A stretch of 14,013 nucleotides of DNA from JBBCJR01 sp037190805. GTDB lineage: Bacteria > Pseudomonadota > Alphaproteobacteria > Sphingomonadales > Sphingomonadaceae. Location: contig JBBCJR010000017.1 in NCBI GenBank assembly GCA_037190805.1, positions 1-14,013 of the forward strand, written 5' to 3'. The translations under genes were made by a program, and so were the position numbers. Numbering within the stretch: position 1 is the first letter of the stretch; every line of letters starts with the position of its first letter. Shown in pieces: positions 8,006 to 14,013 of the stretch. The notes below the pieces were generated by a model that worked only from the letters and a program-made list of their open reading frames with translations, was not told the DNA's origin and did not search any database.

Positions 8006-8728
8006 ATGAGCAGGATCGCGATCGTTACCGGCGGCACCCGTGGCATTGGCGAGGCGATCAGCCTAGCGCTCAAGGGGGCCGGCATGACGGTGGCGGCCAA
8101 CTATGCAGGCAATGACGCGGCAGCGCAGGCCTTTACCGAACGCACCGGCATTCGCGCCTATCGCTGGAACGTCGCCGATTTCGATGCCTGCCAAGCCGGT
8201 GTCGCGCGCGTCGTCGAGGACCTCGGCCCCGTCGACGTTCTGGTCAACAATGCCGGCATCACCCGCGACGGCACCATGCTCAAGATGAGCTATGAGATGT
8301 GGCGCGAGGTGATCGACGTCAATCTCGGCGGCTGCTTCAACATGGCCAAGGCGGTGTTCGGCGGCATGCGCGAGCGCGGCTGGGGGCGGATCGTCAACAT
8401 CGGCTCGATCAACGGCCAGGGCGGTCAATATGGCCAGGTCAACTATGCCGCCGCGAAGTCGGGCATCCACGGCTTCACCAAGGCGCTGGCCCAGGAAGGC
8501 GCCAAGGCCGGCATCACCGTCAACGCGCTGGCGCCGGGCTATATCGACACCGACATGGTCGCCGCCGTGCCGCAGGACGTGCTGGCCAAGATCGTCGCCC
8601 GCGTCCCCGTCGGCCGGCTCGGCCGCGCGGAGGAGATTGCCCGCGGCGTCGCCTTCCTGTGCGGCGAGGATGCCGGGTTCGTCACCGGATCGACGCTGTC
8701 GATCAATGGCGGGCAACACATGTATTGA
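8006..8728 (+). CDS. phaB: Acetoacetyl-CoA reductase (SDR family)
   Basis: This enzyme reduces acetoacetyl-CoA to (R)-3-hydroxybutyryl-CoA, usually with NADPH, for polyhydroxybutyrate synthesis in the cytoplasm. The 240-residue product is a classical short-chain dehydrogenase: TGGTRGIG at 8-15 binds the cofactor, NNAG lies at 81-84, and Ser134, Tyr147 and Lys151 form the catalytic set. The NGQGGQYGQVNYAAAKSGIHGF stretch around the active site is diagnostic of PhaB and separates it from FabG. The C-terminal INGGQHMY also fits PhaB. No phaA or phaC lies in the window, so pathway membership is inferred from family. It follows hemH by 31 bases and is probably co-transcribed. Confidence 0.94.
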   Translation: MSRIAIVTGGTRGIGEAISLALKGAGMTVAANYAGNDAAAQAFTERTGIRAYRWNVADFDACQAGVARVVEDLGPVDVLVNNAGITRDGTMLKMSYEMWREVIDVNLGGCFNMAKAVFGGMRERGWGRIVNIGSINGQGGQYGQVNYAAAKSGIHGFTKALAQEGAKAGITVNALAPGYIDTDMVAAVPQDVLAKIVARVPVGRLGRAEEIARGVAFLCGEDAGFVTGSTLSINGGQHMY

Positions 8729-8776
8729 GTGAAGGCCACATTCACTCCACCGCCATCCCGCAAGGGTGACCGGTGG
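8727..8776. terminator. Possible hairpins between convergent phaB and the barrel gene
   Basis: GAGTGAA (8727-8733) and TTCACTC (8741-8747) form a 7-bp stem overlapping the phaB stop. CCACCG (8747-8752) and CGGTGG (8771-8776) form a second stem around a CCC-GCAA-GGG core. Neither has a T-tract, so a terminator role is tentative. The rest of 8777-8838 shows no recognisable feature. Confidence 0.3.
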
Positions 8777-8838
8777 GGTGAGGCCGGTGCCGCCGCTGCC
8801 TGAAAGCCTCGCTTCAGCGCAGCGGAGCCGAGCCCTGC

Positions 8839-10122
8839 CTATTTCCCGGTCAGCAGCGTGAGTGGAATCCTGAGCACGGTGCGCAGGTCCGTCGCATCGT
8901 CGGTCGCGCCCACCTCGACCGACCAGTTCAGGCTGGCGCGGTCGCTCATCCGGTAGGTGACGCCGAGCAGTAGTCGGCCCAGTTGCAGCTGGCGCGCCGT
9001 GCTGCGGAACATGGCGCCGGTTTCGGGATCGCTGGTGATCGTCCGGGTGCCGAACGCCCAGCTATGCGCATAGCCGAGGTTGAACGACGTCCGCTGGTTG
9101 AGCGACACGCCCAGGCCCGCGCTGAACGACACTGCGTCACCGGGCTCGACCCGGTTGATATTGACCGGCGCGATGAAGGTATTGACGTCGCGGCCGAAAT
9201 TCTTGGTGTAACCGACAGTGCCGAACAGTACCGCCGGATCGGTCGGCAAAATCGCCGTCAGGCTGGGCGAGACCCCGTAGAAGCCGGAACCGGTCGCTGC
9301 CCGGGTGGCGACACCGTTGGTATTGCGCGGCATCTCGAACGGATCGGTGCCGGTCGGGATCACCACGCCCAGGTTACCGATCAGGAACGGCCAGCCGCCA
9401 CGCGCCGAGCGGATCTGATAGCGCGCGGACAGTTCGAGATCGCCGATACCGCTGCCGGAAGCCGAACTGTCGACCGTCGCCGCATCCGGGCCAGAGCCCT
9501 GGATGGGCGCCAGCACCGACTTGTCCGACCGGTAGACGAACGGGATACGGGCACCGATTTCCAGATTCGAGAACAGGCCGTAGCGCAGGCTGACACCACT
9601 GGTCAGCACATCCTGACGGTTTTCGTTGATATCGAACGCCCCGACCAGGATCGCGGGCGCCAGCTCGATGCCACGGAAAATCGCGCGGTTACGGTCGGCA
9701 CGGGCATATTCGACCTGGCTTTCGATGGTCAGCTGGCCCCGGCGGGTGACGATGCTGCCCTGATCGCCGAGTACCGCGACCTCGGGCGGCTTGTCGGCAT
9801 CCGCAGGTGCCTCGCCAACCTGTTCGAGCCGGTCGTTCTGGGGTGCCGGGGACGCAGCCTGGGCGACGGCGGTGCCGGCCGGTCGTGCCGGAGCGGCGGT
9901 CGCAGCCGCCGCAGCAGCTGGCGCTGCGGCGTTGAGGCGTGCCTCAAGCGCCTTGAGGCGCTCGTCCTGGGCGCGCAACGCATCCTGCTGGGCATCGATC
10001 TGCGCCCGTGCACGGGCCAGTTCGGCCTGCAGCGTTCCAATGTCGGCGGACTGCGCCACAGCCGGCGTGGCGACAGCCAGCAGCGGCGCGCATGCGGCCA
10101 CGATCAGCTTGGCTCTGGTCAT
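8839..10122 (-). CDS. FapF-like outer-membrane beta-barrel secretin with N-terminal coiled coil
   Basis: The product is a 427-residue outer-membrane protein. Residues 1-23 are a Sec signal peptide (cleavage near AVAQ). Residues 28-66 form a heptad-like coiled coil (LQAELARARAQIDAQQ onward). An Ala/Pro linker runs to about 95. A VGEAPADADKPPEVAVL segment leads into about 300 residues of alternating polar/hydrophobic strands ending in TVLRIPLTLLTGK. This layout (signal, trimerising coiled coil, plug-like linker, roughly 12-strand barrel) and its length are those of FapF, the channel that exports Fap amyloid subunits in Pseudomonas. The barrel resembles the broad 'phenol MetA-pathway' transporter family, which is how it might be labelled automatically. 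The ribosome binding site AGGGGG lies 4 bases before ATG. It is the last gene of a five-gene minus-strand operon. The Fap assignment rests on architecture and context. Confidence 0.8.
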   Translation of the reverse strand: MTRAKLIVAACAPLLAVATPAVAQSADIGTLQAELARARAQIDAQQDALRAQDERLKALEARLNAAAPAAAAAATAAPARPAGTAVAQAASPAPQNDRLEQVGEAPADADKPPEVAVLGDQGSIVTRRGQLTIESQVEYARADRNRAIFRGIELAPAILVGAFDINENRQDVLTSGVSLRYGLFSNLEIGARIPFVYRSDKSVLAPIQGSGPDAATVDSSASGSGIGDLELSARYQIRSARGGWPFLIGNLGVVIPTGTDPFEMPRNTNGVATRAATGSGFYGVSPSLTAILPTDPAVLFGTVGYTKNFGRDVNTFIAPVNINRVEPGDAVSFSAGLGVSLNQRTSFNLGYAHSWAFGTRTITSDPETGAMFRSTARQLQLGRLLLGVTYRMSDRASLNWSVEVGATDDATDLRTVLRIPLTLLTGK

Positions 10123-10158
10123 TCGTCCCCCTGATTCGCTTTTCGCGCCCCGCCGCCC

Positions 10159-10905
10159 TTATCTCAGAAGGCCACGTAGCGAGTCGAGAGCCAGGCTGTC
10201 GATGCGTGCTGCCGCCGATCCGGCATTGGTCACGTTCACATTACCCAGCTCGATCGAGATATTCACCGCGGTATCGATCGCCCGATTGTTAGCCGTGTTG
10301 GCAACGATCGAGCCATAGCTCTGCCCGAACAGATGACTGACGCTGAGGGCGTCGCCTGCCAGCATGACGCGCGCGCCCCTGTCGGATGTCTGCACCGACA
10401 CCTGGCCGCCACCGGTGGCGACCGCATCGCCGTCCGCCGGCAGCACGACCTGGGCCAGACCGTCGGGCAAGGCCTCTCCAGTCGTGACGCCGATGCTGAC
10501 CTTGGGCGCGTCGACGCCGCCGGCCGTCCGGACCATGGTGATGCCGCTGGCGCGGTCGACGACCACCGAGACATTGCCGACACTGCCGCTGCCCGCCGCC
10601 GGAGCATCGCCGCCGGACTGCTGCTCTACCCGGTCGCCGACTGCCGGCGCATAGACCGACAAGGCGGGCGGGCCGTCGTTGACGATGAACACGCTGCGCA
10701 GCAGAAGGGCGCCGTCGACGCTGGTGTCCGTCCGGACCGCCATGGCGACCTCAATGCCGCTGGGCAGCACGAACTTGCCCTGCGCTTCGCTCAGTTCATC
10801 GTCCGACACCGGCTCGACGCCGGCGAAGGCGCTTGAAAAATCGCTGGCGCCGAGCGGCAGCGCCCAGACCATGAAGAAGCAGGCAAGGATCAGGCGCCGG
10901 ATCAC
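10159..10905 (-). CDS. Exported Fap-operon accessory protein (FapE-position)
   Basis: The product is 248 residues and starts at GTG 10905, one base after the protease stop, with AGGGAA 7 bases upstream. Residues 1-20 are a signal peptide (LPLGA-SDF). VSDDELSEAQGKFVLP at 33-48 resembles a C39-type leader cleavage site. The middle is a predicted beta-rich region without recognised domains. Residues 198-220 (GSIVANTANNRAI, then NISIEL) match the C-terminal motif of the two upstream substrate-like proteins. A short tail with RIDSLALDSLRGLLR ends the protein. Its position between the protease and barrel genes corresponds to fapE of Pseudomonas. I see no enzyme motif; a minor fibre component or chaperone is the likely role, by inference. 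Confidence 0.75.
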   Translation of the reverse strand: MIRRLILACFFMVWALPLGASDFSSAFAGVEPVSDDELSEAQGKFVLPSGIEVAMAVRTDTSVDGALLLRSVFIVNDGPPALSVYAPAVGDRVEQQSGGDAPAAGSGSVGNVSVVVDRASGITMVRTAGGVDAPKVSIGVTTGEALPDGLAQVVLPADGDAVATGGGQVSVQTSDRGARVMLAGDALSVSHLFGQSYGSIVANTANNRAIDTAVNISIELGNVNVTNAGSAAARIDSLALDSLRGLLR

Positions 10906-10906
10906 G

Positions 10907-11635
10907 TCAGAATTCCCTGTAGAAGGGCGCGGTCAGCATCAACGCCTGCATGCTGACCGGATCGAGAAAGCGACCGCCGATCGGCGCGCGGGAGAAGGCG
11001 GCCCATTGGGCGTCGCGGTTGAAACGCGTCCGGCCCTCTTCGAGGTTGGAATTGAGCGCGAAATAGATGCCGTTCCAGGCCTCGGTGAACTCCTTCACCG
11101 GCATCACGCGCAGGCCCAGCGACGGATCGCCGACCAGTACTTCCTCGCCGTTGATACCCTTCACGACGACGAAATGACGATAACCGCGTATGTTGATGAG
11201 GACGATCCCGGGCACGCCGGCCTGAGCGATCTGCTCCAGCGTCACCCGAAAGCCGTCGGCGCGAAGCCCGCGCGCGGCAAGGTATCGCTTCATGTCGAGC
11301 AGGGAAAAGCCGACGCGGCGAATCGCCTCGCGATCCCCGTCCCGCCACATGCCTTGGAAGACTCCTTCCTCGGTCTGCGGGTCGCCGTAATGGAAGTGGA
11401 GCAGCGTCGCGAGCGCGGCCGAGCCGCAGCTGAAGTCGTAACGCTGACGAACCACGGTGGAGAAGCGCCGGTCTTCCATCGACTGGACCGGGACATAGAA
11501 GTCGCCGATGCTGGAGGTGGCGGCGCCGAGAAAGGTGGTGCGATTGTCGACCGTCGGGGCGCACCCGCCCAGCGACAGAAAAAAGGCCAGGAGTGGCAGG
11601 CCCTGGATGGCCAGGCGGCCTGACACTCCCGACAT
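10907..11635 (-). CDS. Periplasmic C39-family cysteine protease lipoprotein (FapD-like)
   Basis: The 242-residue product has a short signal with lipobox LGGC (lipidated Cys25), so it should be membrane-anchored in the periplasm. The C39 peptidase fold is clear: oxyanion Gln64, catalytic Cys70 in YDFSCGSAALATLL, His154 in RHFVVVKG and Asp170 in VGDPSLG. All catalytic residues are intact. C39 peptidases normally cut double-glycine leaders and are fused to ABC exporters. This one is free-standing, as FapD is in the Pseudomonas amyloid operon, and has no ABC domain. The ATG at 11635 overlaps the preceding stop by one base (TGATG), implying translational coupling; a GTG one codon earlier is the alternative. 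Two proteins of the same operon carry plausible cleavage motifs. The protease call is firm; the FapD role is inferred from neighbours. Confidence 0.88.
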   Translation of the reverse strand: MSGVSGRLAIQGLPLLAFFLSLGGCAPTVDNRTTFLGAATSSIGDFYVPVQSMEDRRFSTVVRQRYDFSCGSAALATLLHFHYGDPQTEEGVFQGMWRDGDREAIRRVGFSLLDMKRYLAARGLRADGFRVTLEQIAQAGVPGIVLINIRGYRHFVVVKGINGEEVLVGDPSLGLRVMPVKEFTEAWNGIYFALNSNLEEGRTRFNRDAQWAAFSRAPIGGRFLDPVSMQALMLTAPFYREF

Positions 11636-12006
11636 CACGGATTAATCGGCGAAATCGCGATGCTGACGTTCATCGACGAGTTCATGGCCACGTTGTTACC
11701 CGTATTTGCATTGAGCATCGCGAACCCGGATAGGTTCTGGAATGCCTGACCGTCAATGGCGATATCGCCAGTGGTCGATGTCCCCGAAACGCTGGACTGG
11801 GAAACCGCCGCCGCCTGCTCCGACTGGGAGATGACGTTGAGGTTCGCACGTCCGGCGATCGCGCCCAACTGATCGTCGGCGATGACACCGGCCGCCCCGA
11901 AGGCGGAGGTGGCGTCGTCGGCCGCTTCGGCCCGGGCGGTGGCGCTGCCGGCAACCAGCAGCAGCATCGGGATCAGGGCCTTTAGGGTGAGGCTTCGCGG
12001 TGACAC
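11635..12006 (-). CDS. Small exported Asn/Ser/Ala-rich protein, candidate minor fibre subunit or nucleator
   Basis: The product is 123 residues with a GTG start at 12006. Upstream ATG codons in frame lie inside the end of the preceding gene and lack a ribosome site. Residues 1-27 are a signal peptide (MLLLVAGSATARA). IADDQLGAIAGR at 42-53 resembles a C39 cleavage motif. Residues 57-80 are rich in Gln, Ser and Ala. Residues 85-115 form a C-terminal module with DG-x-AFQN, LN-x-NTG and N-x3-NVS, which aligns without gaps to the end of the large repeat protein. The protein ends SPINP. There are no cysteines or aromatic-rich patches. The position could correspond to fapA or to a truncated subunit gene. 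Function is unproven; a nucleator, chaperone or minor fibre component fits the context. Confidence 0.78.
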   Translation of the reverse strand: MSPRSLTLKALIPMLLLVAGSATARAEAADDATSAFGAAGVIADDQLGAIAGRANLNVISQSEQAAAVSQSSVSGTSTTGDIAIDGQAFQNLSGFAMLNANTGNNVAMNSSMNVSIAISPINP

Positions 12007-12014
12007 GCTTGGCT

Positions 12015-12020
12015 CTCCTT
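12015..12020 (-). promoter_or_regulatory. Ribosome binding site fixing a GTG start
   Basis: On the minus strand AAGGAG sits 8 bases before GTG at 12006. It is the best ribosome binding site in the operon and rules out the longer frame that starts within the upstream gene. Confidence 0.8.
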
Positions 12021-12027
12021 GATCGCG

Positions 12028-12061
12028 GAAAAGGTGGGGACCGGCGTTACCGCCGATCCCC
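12028..12061 (-). terminator. Intra-operon hairpin with T-tract (attenuator-like)
   Basis: On the minus strand the arms 12061-12051 and 12046-12036 form an 11-bp stem with one G-U pair and a GTAA (GNRA-type) tetraloop. CC-ACC and then TTTT (12032-12029) follow shortly after. It sits in the 67-base gap between the repeat-protein stop and the next gene. Partial termination or 3'-end stabilisation here would give more transcript of the repeat protein than of the assembly genes. That role is inferred. Confidence 0.6.
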
Positions 12062-12073
12062 ATTGCCTGCTTC

Positions 12074-14013
12074 TTACTGGAAGCTGACGTCGCCGACCGT
12101 GGCCGAGACGTTGACGTTCGCGTTCTGCGAAGCCGCCGCACCGGTGTTCTGGTTCAGCGCCTGGATACCAGCGAAGTTCTGGAAGGCACTGCCGTCGTTG
12201 GTCAGACGATTGTCAACCGCCGGCGTGCCGCTCTCGGCGCCGCCGTAGGTCACCGTCACGCCGGTCACGAAGTTCGACAGCGAGGCCGTGGCCACAACCG
12301 CCGAGTCGCCGAAGGCGTTGCTGGTCGTCGCGCCGCCCTGCGTCGTCACCACCGAATTGTCGGTGTTGAAGCTGTCGGCGATGTCGACGTTCAGCGAGTT
12401 GTCCGACGAGTCGTTGTTGCTGTCGGTGACCGAGTTGTCGTTGTTGCTGCCCAGGGCCACATCGCCAACCGCGATATCGGTGTTCACCGAGTTGTCGCTG
12501 TTGTCGTTGCCCGAGTCAGCCACGTCGATCGAGGTGTTGGTGGTCGTGTTGGTCGTGGTGTTCACCGAGTTGTCGGTGTTGCCCGAGTCAGCCACGTCAA
12601 TGCCAACGTTGGTCGTCGTGTTGGTGTTGGTCGAGCTGTCAGTGTTGCCGCTGTTCGAGCTGTCGGTGTTACCCGAGTCAGCGATCGAAACGTTGCCGCT
12701 GTCGTTGACCGAGTTGTCGGTGTTGCCCGAGTCAGCCACGCTGATCGCGGTGTTGCCGCTGTCGTTGACCGAGTTGTTCGAGTTGTCGTTACCCGAGTCG
12801 GCGACATTGACGTTCGTCGAGTTGTTCGAATTGTCGGTGTTGACCGAGTTGTCGTTGCCCGAGTCAGCAACATCGATGCCAACGTTGGTGTTGGTCGTCG
12901 TGTTGGTGTTGGTCGAGCTGTCGGTGTTGCCGCTGTTCGAATTGTCGGTGTTGCCCGAGTCAGCCACGGCGATCGCGGTGCCGCCATTGTTGGCAGCCGC
13001 ACCACCGGCGCTGGCGCCGCTGTTGTCGTTGCCCGAGTCGGCGACACTGACGTTCGTCGAGTTGTTCGAGTTGTCGGTGTTGGTCGAGTTGTCGTTGCCC
13101 GAGTCAGCGACGTCGATGCCGACGTTGGTGTTGGTCGAGCTGTCGGTGTTGCCCGAGTCGGCGACCGAGGTGTTGCCGTTGTTCGAGGCGACGTCGCCAA
13201 CTGCGATGTCGGTGTTGCCGCTGTCGTTCACCGAGTTGTTGGTGTTGTCGACCGAGTTGTCGTTGCCCGAGTCAGCGACGTTGATCGCGGTGTTGCCGCT
13301 GTCGTTGACCGAGTTGTCCGAGTTGTCGTTACCCGAGTCGGCGACATTGACGTTGGTGTTGATCGACGCGTCGGTGTTGGTCGTCGAGTTGTCGTTGCCC
13401 GAGTCAGCAACCGCAACGGCAGTGTTGCCGCTGTCGTTGACCGAGCTGTCGCTGTTGCCGTTGTTCGAGGCAACGTCGCCAACCGTGACGGCGGTGTTGC
13501 CGCTGTCGGCGACCGAGTTGTCGGTGTTGGTCGTCGAATTGTCGTTGCCCGAGTCGGCGACGTCGACGGCGGTGTTGATCGAGTTGTTCGAGTTGTCGGT
13601 GTTGACCGAGTTGTCGTTGCCCGAGTCAGCAACCGCAACGGCGGTGTTGCCGCTGTTCGAGTTGTCGGTGTTGCCGTTGTTCGAGGCAACGTCGCCAACC
13701 GCGATGTCGGTGTTGCCGCTGTCGTTCACCGAGTTGTTCGAGTTGTCGTTGCCCGAGTCAGCGACGTCGACGGCGGTGTTGATCGAGTTGTTCGAGTTGT
13801 CGGTGTTGACCGAATTGTCGTTGCCCGAGTCAGCAACCGCGGTGTTGCCGTTGTTCGAAGCGACATCGCCAACCGAAACGGCGGTGTTGCCGCTGTCGGC
13901 CACCGAGTTGTTGGTGTTGTCGGTGTTGGTGTTGGTCGAATTGTCGTTGCCCGAGTCAGCAACCGCGACGGCGGTGTTGCCGCTGTTCGAGTTGTCGGTG
14001 TTGCCGTTGTTCG
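12074..14013 (-). CDS. Very repetitive Asn/Asp/Ser/Thr-rich exported protein, 5'-truncated by window edge; candidate fibre subunit
   Basis: The frame (phase set by the TAA at 12076-12074) is open to the right edge, giving 645 visible C-terminal residues; no start, signal peptide or upstream gene is visible. About the first 555 residues are repeats drawn almost entirely from A, D, G, I, N, S, T and V. The core VADSGNDNS and its DSGN turn recur roughly 25 times, interleaved with GDVASNNGN and alternating-hydrophobic TAVAV or TDIAV strands. No Lys, Arg, Cys, Trp or His occurs there, and the region is strongly acidic. The last 90 residues (12077-12346) are non-repetitive and end with DG-x-AFQN, LN-x-NTG and N-x3-NVS, shared with the 123-residue neighbour. 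Strand-turn periodicity and the Fap-like neighbours suggest a surface amyloid or beta-solenoid. It is unlike the Gly/Ala/Gln-rich FapC of Pseudomonas. Confidence 0.8.
   Translation of the reverse strand, partial: NNGNTDNSNSGNTAVAVADSGNDNSTNTNTDNTNNSVADSGNTAVSVGDVASNNGNTAVADSGNDNSVNTDNSNNSINTAVDVADSGNDNSNNSVNDSGNTDIAVGDVASNNGNTDNSNSGNTAVAVADSGNDNSVNTDNSNNSINTAVDVADSGNDNSTTNTDNSVADSGNTAVTVGDVASNNGNSDSSVNDSGNTAVAVADSGNDNSTTNTDASINTNVNVADSGNDNSDNSVNDSGNTAINVADSGNDNSVDNTNNSVNDSGNTDIAVGDVASNNGNTSVADSGNTDSSTNTNVGIDVADSGNDNSTNTDNSNNSTNVSVADSGNDNSGASAGGAAANNGGTAIAVADSGNTDNSNSGNTDSSTNTNTTTNTNVGIDVADSGNDNSVNTDNSNNSTNVNVADSGNDNSNNSVNDSGNTAISVADSGNTDNSVNDSGNVSIADSGNTDSSNSGNTDSSTNTNTTTNVGIDVADSGNTDNSVNTTTNTTTNTSIDVADSGNDNSDNSVNTDIAVGDVALGSNNDNSVTDSNNDSSDNSLNVDIADSFNTDNSVVTTQGGATTSNAFGDSAVVATASLSNFVTGVTVTYGGAESGTPAVDNRLTNDGSAFQNFAGIQALNQNTGAAASQNANVNVSATVGDVSFQ
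12347..14013 (-). repeat. In-frame coding repeats of the large Asn/Asp-rich protein
   Basis: The DNA repeats are in multiples of three and near-identical in places. A 78-base block at 13559-13636 recurs at 13763-13840 with a single difference (GAG/GAA). Short words such as TTGTCGTTGCCCGAGTC appear throughout. The high identity suggests recent duplication or gene conversion and a likely variable copy number between strains. Confidence 0.9.

Noticed and set aside
8839..10122. Phenol-degradation (MetA pathway) transporter
   Set aside because: This label fits only the general barrel family. No aromatic-degradation gene is nearby, and the coiled coil plus neighbours point to a FapF-like role.
10159..12006. 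A double-glycine bacteriocin or microcin locus, because of the C39 peptidase and leader-like motifs
   Set aside because: The substrates have Sec signal peptides, the protease is a lipoprotein without an ABC transporter, and no immunity or ABC export gene is present. The Fap comparison explains more.
12562..13698. Long open frames of Thr/Arg-rich character in another minus-strand frame within the repeats
   Set aside because: They are shadows caused by the periodic, stop-free coding repeats. They lack ribosome sites and signal peptides and overlap the convincing frame completely.
12347..14013. Regular short DNA repeats resembling a CRISPR array or tandem satellite
   Set aside because: There are no unique spacers of constant length, the repeats keep a single reading frame, and they encode one continuous protein with a non-repetitive C-terminal domain.
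8839..14013. Curli (csg) system
   Set aside because: There is no CsgG-type lipoprotein and no curli repeat pattern, and the C39 protease plus coiled-coil barrel are not part of curli.

Overview
The window is a GC-rich stretch of bacterial chromosome that most resembles an alphaproteobacterium of the Sphingomonas group. The grounds are the protein style: a PNPase with an Arg/Gly/Asp-rich tail, a double cold-shock-domain protein with a glycine-rich linker, and a four-cysteine exported protein of a kind I associate with sphingomonads. This placement is an inference from the sequence alone.

Left part (1-8728). The 3' portion of pnp runs off the left edge and ends in a strong intrinsic terminator. 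A small exported protein follows. It converges on a minus-strand double cold-shock protein, and the two share a bidirectional terminator. A divergent 303-base intergenic region separates the cold-shock gene from a TerC-family membrane protein. Then come a Tat-signal molybdenum hydroxylase large subunit, ferrochelatase (hemH) and acetoacetyl-CoA reductase (phaB), all on the plus strand with short gaps, so they are probably wholly or partly co-transcribed.

Right part (8839-14013, all minus strand). Read 5' to 3', this is a compact operon. It starts with a very repetitive Asn/Asp/Ser/Thr-rich protein cut by the right window edge, followed by a 123-aa exported protein, a periplasmic C39-type cysteine protease lipoprotein, a 248-aa exported protein, and a 427-aa outer-membrane beta-barrel with an N-terminal coiled coil. 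The C39 protease, accessory exported protein and coiled-coil barrel, in the order D-E-F, match the architecture of the Pseudomonas Fap functional-amyloid system. The repeat protein and the 123-aa protein take the place of the fibre subunits, and their sequences are very different from Pseudomonas FapB and FapC.

The three candidate substrates share a C-terminal Asn-rich motif. Two of them also carry a DD[EQ]L-x4-G-[KR] motif just after the signal peptide, which resembles the site cut by C39 peptidases. A hairpin with a T-tract lies between the repeat gene and the rest and could set subunit stoichiometry. This Fap-like, apparently alphaproteobacterial fibre/secretion locus is the most interesting content of the window. 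No RNA genes, insertion sequences or CRISPR arrays were seen.
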